From Glandiceps talaboti (Eukaryota > Hemichordata > Enteropneusta > Spengelidae): a DNA stretch of 45,000 nucleotides. Under the pieces are notes generated by a model. The model did not search any database, was not told where the DNA came from, and saw only the letters and a list, made by a program, of their open reading frames with translations. This document shows, in pieces, positions 22,115-32,470 of the stretch (the stretch's first letter is position 1; every line of letters begins with the position of its first letter). The position numbers and the translations under genes are program-made. The DNA lies in contig NC_135568.1 of assembly GCF_964340395.1 (NCBI RefSeq), positions 4,883,079-4,928,078 on the forward strand, written 5' to 3'.

Positions 22115-22295
22115 TTGGTATTTTTGGAAAGGTTGGGGAACCATGGTAACAGAAATGGGAAATCTGGTAAAACTGACATAGTGTCCAATACATTGTACCA
22201 TTATTTTGGTGGGGAACCCTAGTAAAATGACAGGATAATTATTCAGGTATATTTTATCTGCTTACTGTCTGTAACCAAAACACTGAAAACATTAG
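22115..22295 (+). repeat. Dispersed 'GGTA' repeat, copy B
   Basis: The phrases appear in the standard order: GGAAAGGTTGGGGAACCATG, GGTAAAACTGACATAG, TTTTGGTGGGGAACCCTAGT, AAAATGACAGG, CTGCTTACTG. It matches copy A at 3.1 kb most closely (both have GTGTCCAATACATTGTACCA-like text) and copy D at 38.2 kb. Confidence 0.7.
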
Positions 22296-22378
22296 TACAC
22301 CCCTGACGATACTGACCAGATTTGGTATTTGCTTCCAAAAAATTTTCGACACTGTGAGTAGAAATTTTCATAACAAAC
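22296..22378. mobile_element. Foldback family F1, half copy 3
   Basis: It aligns to the right half of the 20.0-kb element in the same orientation: CTGACGA, GCTTCCAAAAAATTTTCG, TGTGAGTAGAAATTTTC. The left half is missing. It abuts copy B of the GGTA repeat. Confidence 0.55.
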
Positions 22379-23083
22379 TTAGTTATTAGTAATTGAAAAT
22401 ATTCCTGAAAACAAAATTTTTTTCTGAATTCCTGCCAAACAATATTATTTTCTGAATCCTTCTGGAAATATATCACTTTCATACCATCATTCTTTAAAAA
22501 TTGAAAAGCATATTAACTATAATAATGAAATGAATTTTAATGATTTTACTTTGTAATGTGATCGATTATTATATCATTATTATGATTAAAATAATGTAAA
22601 AAAATAATAAATATATTAAATTTATAGGTCATACTTTGTGATAAGTAGACCCAATCAATTAATTCTTATAATTCATTAATTATAATAATATATTAACTGC
22701 CAATTATTGATTCCGAAATGTAGTTTGATCTCATTAACAGCTCACATTATGTGGAAGGTTAAATCTGTGATCAGTGAACACACTGAAGTACTTTTATTGA
22801 CAGATTTATTACATATAATGACTTACTCTTGACTTAGTACATGTATGTATTTCCTTACATGTGTATATATTGAATTATTTATAAGTAAACTTGTTTGTGT
22901 AGCTGTAAATATATGCCTTCTAAACTTGAGGACAAATAATTTGTCTGTCATGTTTTGTAGATATATGGCTGTTGTAAGAGGAACATTCATTTCTCAGGAA
23001 TTTAATGTATTTTTTAAATAAAGAGAAGAAAAATAAATGAAATTCAATATATTTAACGGGATAGCTTTTGAAACGTATGTGTC
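22379..23083. other. AT-rich stretch without recognised features
   Basis: Very A/T-rich with ATTATTATAATAAT runs at about 22,515-22,700. No coding signal. Confidence 0.5.
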
Positions 23084-23122
<39 letters not shown>

Positions 23123-23560
23123 ACGTACGTACGTACGTACGTACGTACGTACGTACGTACGTATGTATGTATGTATGTATGTATGTATGTATGTATGTAT
23201 GTATGTATGTATGTATGTATGTATGTATGTATGTATGTATGTGTGTGTGTGTGTGAGTGTGAGTGTAAATGTGTGTATGTATGTAATGTATGTATGTATA
23301 TGCATGCGTTATGCATGCATATGTGCATGTGTATGTGTGTGTTTGTGTATATGTGTGCATGTATGCATGTGTACGTGCATCATGTATGTATGAATGTGCA
23401 TGCATGGGTATGTGCATGCATGCATGTGTGCATGTGTGTGTTTGTGTGTATGTGTGTATATGTTCACACATGTGTGCATGGGTGTGTGCATGTGTGCATA
23501 CATACATGCATGCATACTTGCATGTATTTGCATGCATGTATGGGTACATATGTGCATGCA
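23084..23560 (+). repeat. Compound microsatellite (GT, GTAC, GTAT, GCAT)
   Basis: A GT run is followed by a pure (GTAC)n block (about 23,117-23,163), then (GTAT)n to about 23,241, then a GT-rich and GCAT-rich degenerate tail to about 23,560. The GTAC block is self-complementary. Long frames across it are low-complexity artefacts. Confidence 0.97.
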
Positions 23561-23715
23561 TACATTTTTGTTTTGGGGCATATGTGTTTATTTACAAAAA
23601 TATATTTTTCTGTTTATTTTTTGAGGGAGTAACAGTGCTACAGTGATACATTGTACATGTCAGACATCTGCATTAGTTGCTAAGGGAAAGTACAGCTGGT
23701 ATGCAAGTTATCTGG

Positions 23716-23728
23716 AGGTCAATGACCT
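23716..23728. promoter_or_regulatory. Candidate nuclear-receptor IR1 site
   Basis: AGGTCAATGACCT is a perfect inverted repeat of AGGTCA with a one-base spacer, the consensus arrangement for FXR/RXR and ecdysone-receptor-type heterodimers. Motif evidence only. Confidence 0.35.
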
Positions 23729-24425
23729 TCTGCTACTATTTGCCCCAGGCCAAAACAAAACACATGCGACATTTTCACAATTCAACGCTATCTAATTTAT
23801 CCTTGTTTACACAACAAGTTCTAGAAATGGTCATGAATTAATAGAGCAATTGAAAATTGTGTAAAATGATGTAAAATAATGGGATTATTGATAACCTTTC
23901 CCTACTATTAAAAGAAAATAACAACAACACAATACTGGTTGTCATCAGGTGACAGTTCCACAGGGACTGTACATGTAAGTATATGTTTAACAAATACACA
24001 CATGGACAATGAGATCAGCTGTTTCTCTTCAAGTGAACACACTATTAGAATATTGTCCCAAGGATGGTAGAACACTTTTTTAAAAGCAATTATGGCTGAA
24101 ATCTGCCAAGAATGGTGGCCATGGGTGGTAAGGATGGTGTTAGCACCATGAGCCTGACACCCAGTATTTTAGGGTGTAATTAGATAGAGTTACAGAAACC
24201 AAGTCATGAAAGGCTTAATACACATAATATAATAATAATAGCGTACAAACAGATAAATGGGTGATCCGGTTTAAGACAAGCCTAAATCTACCCAGGGGCC
24301 CTAAATATTTGGGAGATCACTGGACTTTGATTGGATATGTGCAACGGGATGGCAACCAAAGTAGTTCTAAACAAGAATGGAACTCTGAAGATTCTAGGAA
24401 AGTATTGGGGTGGATTTATGTGTCT
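23729..24425. other. Stretch without recognised features
   Basis: The 65-codon frame at 24,261-24,458 has no recognisable domain. Confidence 0.45.
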
Positions 24426-24429
24426 ATAT

Positions 24430-24540
24430 ATATTGTAAAAAAGTGGCCCACAGACTAGGTGCTACATCTTGTACGTGTATGCATTGTAAAAATGTGGCCC
24501 ACAGACCTGGTGCTACGTACATCATGTACATGTATGCCTT
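24430..24540 (+). repeat. ~60-bp tandem duplication
   Basis: GTGGCCCACAGAC followed by TGGTGCTAC and GTGTATGCATTGTAAAAA is repeated twice, with differences including a CATGTACATG expansion in the second copy. Confidence 0.7.
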
Positions 24541-24864
24541 GCTTATTGGCCTAGGTAACTCTTAGGAAATATTACTATGTGGACTCACTAAGGATGCCAA
24601 TGATAGTACTACAATTGGTATCAATGAAATTTAAAGCCACTGGTGTCTGTGTACTGTAGTTGGACTCGACGTTCACCTCACGTTCTGGTTCTGTGATCCA
24701 CTGGCATCTATATTTGCACTGCAGTTGAACTGATTCTAGTTTTATCAACAAGCTCATAAAGTCTTGTTGGGTCTTTGCCCTTTTCCATGGTTAGATTGAA
24801 ACATCTTAGACATGTATGGAGATCTCCGAGGACAGTGTCTATTATATAAGTCCTAACCTCACCT

Positions 24865-25115
24865 GAATCTATTTCAAACTGATTCAAACTGAATTAATTT
24901 AATCATAAACTTAGATTAAAACCAGTTTCTGTTGTCACCAGATATCCTGTTTATGGCACTTGATAGAATGGAATATACCGTAAGGCTATCATAAGAAAAC
25001 TGATCGCCAAGGGTTTGAATCAATTCACTTTCTCCTGTTCCCACTATGTCTAACTCAAACCGATTTGTTTTTGATTGGTTTAAAACCACCCACTGCACTG
25101 CTACTGTAAGAAGAG
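24865..25115. repeat. Dispersed repeat R2, copy 1 (MITE-like, diverged)
   Basis: It shares TTCAAACTGATTCAAACTGA, AAAACCAGTTTCTGTTGTCA, TTTGAATCAATTCA and CCTGTTCCCACT with 38,600-38,845. A 141-codon minus-strand frame (24,916-25,341) crosses it but reads partly through poly-A/T and is not believed to be a gene. Confidence 0.5.
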
Positions 25116-25639
25116 GTACTGACTCCTGAAACATAAAAAATTGAAAAAGAAATAAAAAATTAAAAAAGAAATAGATGTAAATAAAGCAATTCAGCAAATT
25201 CCAACACCAGATTTCAATCAGAGTGGGGTCGACCAACCTTTGCAAAAAGACAGTGCTCAGATGCAACCTTTGATAACACCAACCAGAGGGTAAATAATCC
25301 AAAACACTACTGTGTGACTTTAATAATAGATGAATCATCACTTAGAATTTGTCAGATGTGATGTGTTCATCTCTCATCAGTCTTTTCTTTACGACTGCAT
25401 TATACTTCAGACCTAAGTAGAAGTTCAAAGAGAGGTTACTATGTAGATTACAGAGTAAGGTGACGCGTTGTCAGTTTGGTACTGAATAACTGTATCTGAT
25501 TGGTTGCAACCCGAACTGGTTGCACTGTGTTGATAATTGACCCATTCAGTACAGATGTGAAGTGGTACTATGCTGGCAATTGAAGTCTCTCAGTTTTCTT
25601 CGATAGACACAATCTAAAGCCATTGTTGTTGGATGTGGT

Positions 25640-25880
25640 AGATTACACTAGTAGTGCCATAGTTGTCGAGATATAATCACCCTGTAATCATGATAACGTT
25701 AGTCTTGAGACTAGCCATTGGGTTTGATTCTGAAGATCTCATTATTCCACAGAAGGAAGTTAAAAGAGCTGTTGTACTGCTATAGATCTGTGCCTAAATT
25801 GTAAAGTGCTTTGAGCACAGTGTGGGAAAGCACTATATAAAAACTAAGTAAAATTAGTATTATTATACATATTATTATAA
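25640..25880 (+). mobile_element. tRNA-type SINE (probable) with L2/CR1-like tail
   Basis: The 3' end reads TTGTAAAGTGCTTTGAGCAC, GGGAAAGCACTATATAAA and ends in ATTATTATA repeats. This is the widespread 3' tail shared by L2/CR1-clade LINEs and the SINEs they mobilise. Upstream, TGCCATAGTTGTCGAG (about 25,654) and GGGTTTGATTCTGA (about 25,722) are degenerate matches to pol III A and B boxes at tRNA-like spacing. Confidence 0.55.
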
Positions 25881-25949
25881 CCAAGCAGGTATGCAATAGT
25901 AATATTTTTGAGAAATAAAAAATATATTAGCTAGTTTATACAGTTTTTT

Positions 25950-26065
25950 TTGCCTTAATCCTAAGCCAACATGGGTCTTTCAATTTTAATCCTAAACCAT
26001 CATGAGCCATGTTAATCTCAAACTGACGTTGGCCTTTAATCCTAAGCTAACACAGACCTGTATCA
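25950..26065 (+). repeat. Short degenerate tandem repeat
   Basis: TTAATCCTAAGCCAACATGG-like units recur four times at about 25-40-bp spacing. Confidence 0.5.
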
Positions 26066-26644
26066 TGGATATATAATGAATTACACACAAAGGTATTAAA
26101 AATTTATTAGCTTTCAAATATCATTTACCAAATTGAAAACCTGGTGTATAGTATCCATTCCATGGCTTCCTAAATAGATCTTTCAAATTAAAACCGAGCG
26201 AACATAACTTTTAGATAATTGCATGAAATTTACACGCGGGTTTTATTAAATGGATTCCTCGACATTTATTGAAATGTACAAGTATATCTGTGCACTGTCT
26301 GTCTAAATCGTTTTAATCACTCAAGTCTGACATGCCAATAGGGGCAGATGAATACCAGTAATTTGTGAGGTCTTTTATCATTCTATACTGCCCTATGGGG
26401 GATATAACCTTTAATGTCATGGAGGCCAGGAGGTCAACATTATTAGATATGACCCTAGTCAAAGCCAATCACATTGAATCAATTCGAACCACACATATTT
26501 GTAACATTGAGGAGATGAACACTTACTTGTAGTTAGAATTATAGGAAAATTATCGCAAAAAAATTTGATTTAATGTTGTTAGTTCTGCATTTATGTGGGA
26601 GTATCCAACTGTGGAAATAAATTGCATACTTTGCTGTTGTAGTG

Positions 26645-26995
26645 TTTTTGCAAAGGTTTGTGACAGCAGAAGATTAGCTGGTAAATTAATATCTTAGATT
26701 TCCATCTGTAATTTGGATTGGGAACCCCCTCATAAAATACCCGGGGAATGTAGGTAGATTTTAACAACTTATAACCCTCAACAAAAATGCTGGTAGGGAA
26801 CCCTGGTAGAATAACTGGGGTACTCAGGTAGATTTTACCTAATTACCACCCTTAACAAAAACACTGGTACAGTGGTAGGGAACCCTGGTAGAATGGGAAC
26901 TCAGGTAGATTTTACCAACTTGAAGCCCTCAACAAAAATGCTGGTAGGGAACCTGGTAGAATATCTTGGGAACCCAATGCAAGTAGATATTACCC
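26645..26995 (+). repeat. Dispersed 'GGTA' repeat, copy C, with internal tandem expansion
   Basis: The core 'GGTAGGGAACCCTGGTAGAA .. ACTCAGGTAGATTTTACC .. CCCTCAACAAAAATGCT' is repeated about four times in a row at roughly 65-90-bp spacing. The other copies have one unit. Confidence 0.8.
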
Positions 26996-27043
26996 TTTTA
27001 CTGCATTGTCAGCAGTACTAGACATACAATATTTAAAAAAAAA

Positions 27044-27044
27044 T

Positions 27045-27085
<41 letters not shown>

Positions 27086-27133
27086 GGTGTGGGTGTGTGT
27101 GTGTGTGGGTGGGTGTGGGTGGGTGGGTGGGAG
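27044..27133 (+). repeat. GT / GGGT microsatellite
   Basis: A pure GT run grades into GGGTGGGTGGGTGTGGG and ends in GGGAGGGGGG. The strand has many G3 runs and is a strong quadruplex candidate; the GT part could adopt Z-DNA. Confidence 0.95.
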
Positions 27134-28354
27134 GGGGGTTTCAGATAATGATCAGATTTCTTGTTAAAGCTATATAATCAACAATATTTGACAACAATTT
27201 TTGAACAACCATCATTTTTTCCATGCACACTAAAATTCAAAAGTTTCGTGGTTTTTCAAGCATTGTGTGTAATCCCAAGGTACATCTTGTTTTATCTGTT
27301 CTCTTGTACACATTTCCTTCTCTTTTTGTCCCTCATTGCTCAATAAAGCACAGCGGTCGCCCAAGTCACATCTGCAAAGTGGGTGTCCCCCCCCCCTCCT
27401 TACAGTGGAATGTGATCGCAACAAGAGACAGAACAGAAGCCAATTTGGTACAAATCAATCCAAGATATACCTTGTGATTACACAAGATACTTGAAAAAAC
27501 ATCAAAACTTTTGCATTTCAGTATCATATTCTTGTTTGTAAATATCCCAACATGACATACAGTGCACGACTACTGTACTGAGCTTAACTTTAAAGTTTTC
27601 ATTAAAATTTTGTTATATGTTAAAATATTCTATTTTAAGGCAAAGTGCACAGTTTGTGAGTTCTCTATTTTCAAGGGTATTATTGTGATACTAAAATGGA
27701 TAATTGGTGTAGGATTGTTGTTTAACAGTAACATGTCTTCATTATATATACAGGTGGAATCACTTCAATTTTGCAAGTCACTTCTTTTCTATTGTCTTGA
27801 GAGAGCACCTACATTTTGTACTGTACTGTGTTTTGCCATAAAAAGGCCCTCTAGTTTTACCATGATGAATCATTTTATGTGAATTTTATTCTTTTAAAAA
27901 AAGTGGAACTTATTGATTAGATTGCTTTCCAATTAAGATAAAGTGGATAGATAACAAAGTACAGTTGCTCACTTCTCACTGGAATCATACTGTTAGCATC
28001 TGTCGGCATAGCAGACGTTTTCAGGACTCTAGGTCACATAAAGGACATCTCACTCGTGGATGGGTTGCATGTTGGTTTTTAATTATACAGTGAAGACAAT
28101 CGTGTAGCTTCTTACTTTGCTTATTATTCTTGGGTCATCAAAGAGGCATTCATTTTTCCAGTTCCAAGAAAAGCATATTTATAGAAAGTTGAGTTGAGAA
28201 TTGCTCTTTGGTTTGTCATTCTGGTGTGCTACTGTTTCATGCGTGTTGCTGATTATGTCTTGAATACCCAGTATGCTAAGCTATCGAAAGTATCACTCCA
28301 AGTACATGTTTTTGTATCATTACCCCTCTTGATTTTATGAAGTTCTTTGCCAAA
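27134..28354. other. Stretch without recognised features
   Basis: Three overlapping frames of 61-106 codons (27,161-27,882) are T-rich and lack a domain or splice context. I leave them out. Confidence 0.45.
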
Positions 28355-28672
28355 CTGCAGGTTGCACGTTGAGCCCCATTGCTGTCATTTGTTTCTGAAT
28401 GGCTAAAGTCATTGGACAAGATTTGAACCATGATTGTGCCTTAGTCAACCCAGCTGTATAATTAGGGACCTGGTAGGATAGAGGTTGCAATGTGAATGCT
28501 TTAATCCTATGCGCTTATAAAGGCTGCAAAGGATTGTATGCTCCCCTGGGAGTTGAGAAAGTATAAAGGGCCATTGTGCCGCCACCATTGATCCATGCCA
28601 GGGGTAAAAATTGTGAGCGCCTTGAGCTCTCAGAAGGAAAGGAGCATTATAAATTTGCATGATTATTATTAT
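28355..28672 (+). mobile_element. SINE-like element, near full length
   Basis: Begins near CAGGTTGCACGTTGAGCCCC, continues GGACAAGATTTGAACC (a possible degenerate B box), GTCAACCCAGCTGTATAATT, GGACCTGGTAGGATAGAGGT, CCCCTGGGAGTTGAGAAAGT, and ends GTGAGCGCCTTGAGCTCTC, AAGGAGCATTATAAATTTGC and ATTATTATT. The tail is of the L2/CR1 type. A truncated relative is at 39,150-39,345. Confidence 0.65.
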
Positions 28673-29040
28673 TTAAACATCTACATTTGTACTTGAGTAA
28701 AAATATTATATGTTATTGAAACATACATGTATTACTTTACAAAAAAATGTATGTCGTAATACCAGCTTTGAGATCATCAATAGCATGTGATGGTAAGTAT
28801 ATGTTGTAGTCAATAGAATACTAAAACTGTATCTTTTGTTAATACAAAATGTAAACCCTATAAAACTATAAACACAGCTTGTGCCCCTGTAAATAAATTT
28901 TGTAGTTATAGAAACTGACACATAAAGACAGTTTTCAATTTGCATGAATTATTTGAATACATAAGTTAGCAGAAATAAAACTGAACATTCTAGTTTTATA
29001 GAAGTACATGTGATCATAGAAGATACGTCGTGTCGTTTTG
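28673..29040. other. AT-rich stretch without recognised features
   Basis: No gene or repeat was identified. Confidence 0.4.
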
Positions 29041-29042
29041 TG

Positions 29043-29690
29043 TACCTTACAGACTACGGGAGAGGGGTTGACTGATGTGTGAGGGCGCCCTGTCACGGCG
29101 TACCTTACCGACTACGGGAGAGGGGTTGAGCGATATGTGAGGGTGCCCTGTCACGGCGTACCTTACCGACTACAGGAGAGGGGTTGACATGTGTGAGGGT
29201 GCCCTGTCATGGGGTACCTTACAGACTACGGGAGAGGGTTGACCGATGTGTGAGGGCACCCTGTCATGGCATACCTTACCGACTACAGGAGAGGGGTTGA
29301 CGATGTGTGAGGGCACTCTGCCACGGCGTACCTTACAGACTACGGGAGAGGAGTTGACTGATGTGTGAGGGTGCCCTGTCACGGCGTACCTTACAGACTA
29401 CGAGAGAGGAGTTGACTGATGTGTGAGGGTGCCCTGTCACGGCGTACCTTACAGAATACGGGAGAGTGGTTGACCGATGTGTGAGGGTGCCCTGTCATGG
29501 CGTACCTTACAGACTACGAGAGAGGGGTTGACTGATGTGTGAGGGCGCCCTGTCACGGCATACCTTACAGACTACGGGAGAGGGGTTGACATGTGTGAGG
29601 GTGCCCTGTAACAACGTACGTTACAGACTACGGGAAAGGGGTTGAGCGATGTGTGAAGGCATCCTGTCATGGCGTACCTTACAGACTAAT
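29043..29690 (+). repeat. 58-bp minisatellite, about 11 copies, GC-richer than surroundings
   Basis: Units begin TACCTTACAGACTACGGGAG and continue AGGGGTTGACTGATGTGTGA, GGGYGCCCTGTCACGGCG. Starts at 29,043, 29,101, 29,159, 29,215, 29,272, 29,329, 29,387 and so on; lengths 56-58 because of a variable TGACTGATG/TGACATG segment. Unit lengths are not multiples of three, and the 70-codon minus-strand frame across it is incidental. Confidence 0.95.
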
Positions 29691-29806
29691 GTAATCAAAG
29701 AACTTAACACTTTTCGTGAATTTATAGTTGATTTTTCTTCGCTAAATAAAATCCAACATTTGATGTATATGACTCCTTTAACTTTTATGTCAATGCTATA
29801 AACTAT

Positions 29807-29819
29807 TGACCTTTGACCT
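29807..29819 (-). promoter_or_regulatory. Candidate nuclear-receptor DR1 site (perfect)
   Basis: TGACCTTTGACCT is the complement of AGGTCAAAGGTCA, an exact DR1 of two consensus half-sites, bound in animals by HNF4, RXR/PPAR-type heterodimers and COUP-TF. Motif evidence only. Confidence 0.4.
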
Positions 29820-30109
29820 TGTAGATGAGCAATGTAGGAGTACCATTCCATTTAAGTTGGAAAGAAATTAACAAAAGATAATAAAGTGATAAAAATCTGA
29901 TGCTTAATTTTTGTATTTAATGATAAAGTAGTTTTTAGTATAGTTTGGTTATTTTGTTAGCTGCTGCTCTTTAGATTAATAGTTTAAAGTGTATTGAACT
30001 TAGATTAATATCTAATGTGAGATGTATACCTCTACAATGTAACTACATACACACCAGAGTCGCACTCTACGTTCTAAGAACAAGAATCTGCTTGTAACAA
30101 CAAATTACA

Positions 30110-30326
30110 GACAAGTCACCTTTGGAGGTCGTTCATTCTCATGTGTCGCCCCCAAACTCTTTGCCACTTGACATTCACCAAGCCTTCAGCCTGGATTGTT
30201 TCAAAACAAAACTGAAGACTTCCTTGTTCACCAAAGCCTATGGTGTGCTTTAGCTATTCAGTGCTACTGAACAGAACATTGCTCTGGAAATTGGCACTAT
30301 AGAAATTTGTTTGATTGATTGATACT
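30110..30326 (+). pseudogene. LINE remnant: C-terminal end of a CR1/L2-type reverse transcriptase plus 3' tail
   Basis: Two adjacent frames, split by a frameshift, match the end of the CR1/L2-clade ORF2 protein. The first (30,115-30,168) reads VTFGGRSFSCVAPKLFAT and meets a stop. The second (30,176-30,243) reads HQAFSLDCFKTKLKTS then LFTKAYG. In the family this stretch is the 'GxRSFSxxAPxLWNSLP .. SLDxFKxxLKTxLF' end that follows the reverse transcriptase. After it the DNA ends CACTATAGAAATTTG with TTGATTGATTGAT, a typical tandem LINE tail. The rest of the element, including the polymerase and endonuclease, is missing (5' truncated). Confidence 0.75.
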
Positions 30327-30742
30327 GTAAACATGAAAATTATGACTAAAGACATATTTTCGCTTTTTTTTAAATGGAAAACAAAAATATGAAAACAATT
30401 AAGGACTAAATTGCCTATTTGTTCATAAACAGTGACCCAAGCTTAGCAATTCATAAAAATTAGTCTGAGACAAGTTGAAGGATGTAAAATTGCAACATTC
30501 ACTGGTCGTAAAAGTATCTAGGGTTATACATATAGACCCTATGGTTTATAGTATATTGGACACTATGCATGCTGTACATGTTAGACTTGTATCTTCATTT
30601 CCTGAATTGTCAAGGTTAATTTCCAATTTAATTAAATACCTGTGTTAATTACACTAATAAAGTAATTGACATGATTCCATTGATTGGTGTATTACACCCC
30701 ATTAACACTTAGTGTTTGACTTCCTGTATTCAAACTTGTAAG

Positions 30743-30758
30743 TGACCCCAACTGACCC
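30743..30758 (-). promoter_or_regulatory. Candidate nuclear-receptor DR4 site
   Basis: TGACCCCAACTGACCC is the complement of GGGTCA-N4-GGGTCA, a DR4 arrangement (thyroid receptor / LXR type in vertebrates). GGGTCA is a permitted half-site but not the optimum. Motif evidence only. Confidence 0.2.
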
Positions 30759-30814
30759 CTTGTAGTACTCAGCTCATCCAGTAATCACTACTTTGAGGAT
30801 ACCTTTTATCTGTC

Positions 30815-31170
30815 ATTGAAGGGGGCTCTCATACCCCAGGGGCTTGGGTTGCACCATTATTTTATAGGGGTACTTTTGTTTCTGCTCAGATGGTGAAATC
30901 TCATACTCCAGGAGTTAGGGTAATAGCACTATTTTGAGGGAAGTTTTTGCTTCTGTTTAGATTATAGTGAAATCACATCCCAGGGCTTGGGCCATACCAT
31001 TATTTAATAGGAATGTTTTGTTTTTTGGATAGTGAAATCTCATACACCTTCCCCCTGGGGGTTTGGGTAGACTTTTATTTCATCAGAAGTTTTGTTTCTG
31101 TGTTTGGCTGGTGAAATCTTATACCCAGAGGTTTTGGTTAGACCATTATTTGGTAGGTGTGTTTTGCATA
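30815..31170 (+). repeat. 65-80-bp degenerate tandem repeat, 4-5 copies
   Basis: GTGAAATCTCATAC recurs at 30,893, 30,967, 31,032 and 31,111, with CCAGGGGCTTGGGTT and CACCATTATTTNATAGG between. Confidence 0.8.
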
Positions 31171-31345
31171 TGTTTGGGTTTGCCGTTACAAAATATGAAA
31201 ATTGCTTCACATAAAGCTGGCTCAACTTTTAGAAATAGTCTACTAATTATCATTTTATTCCATAATATTATTTCAGGATGTATTATTTGCAGTGAAACTA
31301 ATTTATGGAACGGTTTATACGAATTTTATTTTCACTGCTTTGTAT

Positions 31346-31364
31346 GGGGGGGGGGGGGGGGGGG
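31346..31364 (+). repeat. G-run of 19
   Basis: A pure run of 19 G in otherwise AT-rich sequence. Confidence 0.95.
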
Positions 31365-31977
31365 TTCTAGTCACCCTAATCTGAAATAGAATTTTACCAC
31401 TGAAGCGTGTCAGGAAAGAATCAATGGTTTCATTTCTTGGTTGACATCATGACTTCCTTTCCACACGCTACATGAATTCCTACAGGCATACATGAGAATA
31501 GGTCGGCCTTTTTATTCTATTTTGACCTTCTAGCATGATGTAAATTACAGGTACTGAGAAGTACATGTAGACTATTTGATGTGACTTCTTCTGTTAGAAA
31601 TCATATTTGAAATATAATGACATATGGTATTTGATGGGAATTTATGTCAATGTTAATTTTTGTGAAAGGTTCTGAAGTAGGTAGAGTCTGTAAAGATATG
31701 TGTGACAATCTTAGTTAGAGAGTCCCCAAGTAGTTGTAAACACTGATATATCGTCAACAGAGCTCTATAGTGATTGGTACTGTGGATAGGTAATTGAAAA
31801 TATTGACTTGATTTTATCTCTCTGTGTATGATTTGATGGTTGAATGACGTCTAACTAAGTGAAGATAGCGGGAATGTAATGTAGCAAGACGGTTTATAGT
31901 ATTTCTGTTTTGATATCGTCTCTATACACATTTATAATATGTTACACACATGCATACACATCTCCAGACACACATTT
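31365..31977. other. Stretch without recognised features
   Basis: A weak inverted pair GAAGCGTGTCAGGAAAG / CTTCCTTTCCACACGCTAC (31,401 and 31,453) is the only structure seen. Confidence 0.4.
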
Positions 31978-32027
31978 TCATACATACATACATACATATA
32001 CATACATACATACATACATACATACAT

Positions 32028-32070
<43 letters not shown>

Positions 32071-32470
32071 TACATACATACATACATACATACATACATA
32101 CATACATACATACATACATACATACATACATACATACATACATACATACATACATACATACATACATACATACATACACACACACACATATACACACCTA
32201 AAAACACAAACACACATATACTCAATAATGTACACATACATAATGCATGTGTACATTATATGTGTGTGTGTGTGTTTGTGTTTTTAAGTGTGTATATGTG
32301 TGTGTATGTATGTATGTATGTATGTATGTATGTATGTATGTACGTATGTATGTATCAGTGTATGGCTGGATGGATGGATGGATGTATGTATGTATGTATG
32401 TATGTACGTATGTATGTATCAGTGTATGGCTGGCTGGATGGATGGATGGATGTATGTATGTATGTTCGTA
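31978..32470. repeat. Compound microsatellite arranged as a palindrome (CATA/CAGA ... TATG/GATG)
   Basis: (CATA)n, (CAGA)n at 32,029-32,068, long (CATA)n to about 32,176, then unique sequence with a centre of symmetry at 32,242, then (TATG)n from about 32,302, and two 64-bp units containing TATCAGTGTATGGCTGG (32,353 and 32,417) and (GGAT)n. The two strands' repeats are therefore in opposite orientation on either side of the centre. Confidence 0.95.

Noticed and set aside
22920-23646. Frames of up to 213 codons on both strands
   Set aside because: Same artefact: GTAT, GTAC and GCAT repeats with short unique flanks.
24591-24620. Possible desaturase exon 2 start (AAGGATGCCAATG)
   Set aside because: An AG followed by D-A is present, but the reading continues N-D-S-T-T-I-G and lacks the phenylalanine-histidine heme segment expected in the family.
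24916-25341. 141-codon minus-strand frame
   Set aside because: It runs through an A/T tract giving a YIYFFFNFLF-type stretch and through a dispersed repeat that is also at 38.6 kb; no domain is recognised.
29170-29851. Minus-strand frames of 70 and 76 codons with a repeated PSPVVCKV-like phrase
   Set aside because: They translate the 58-bp minisatellite, whose unit length is not a multiple of three, so the phrase cannot be maintained as a protein repeat.
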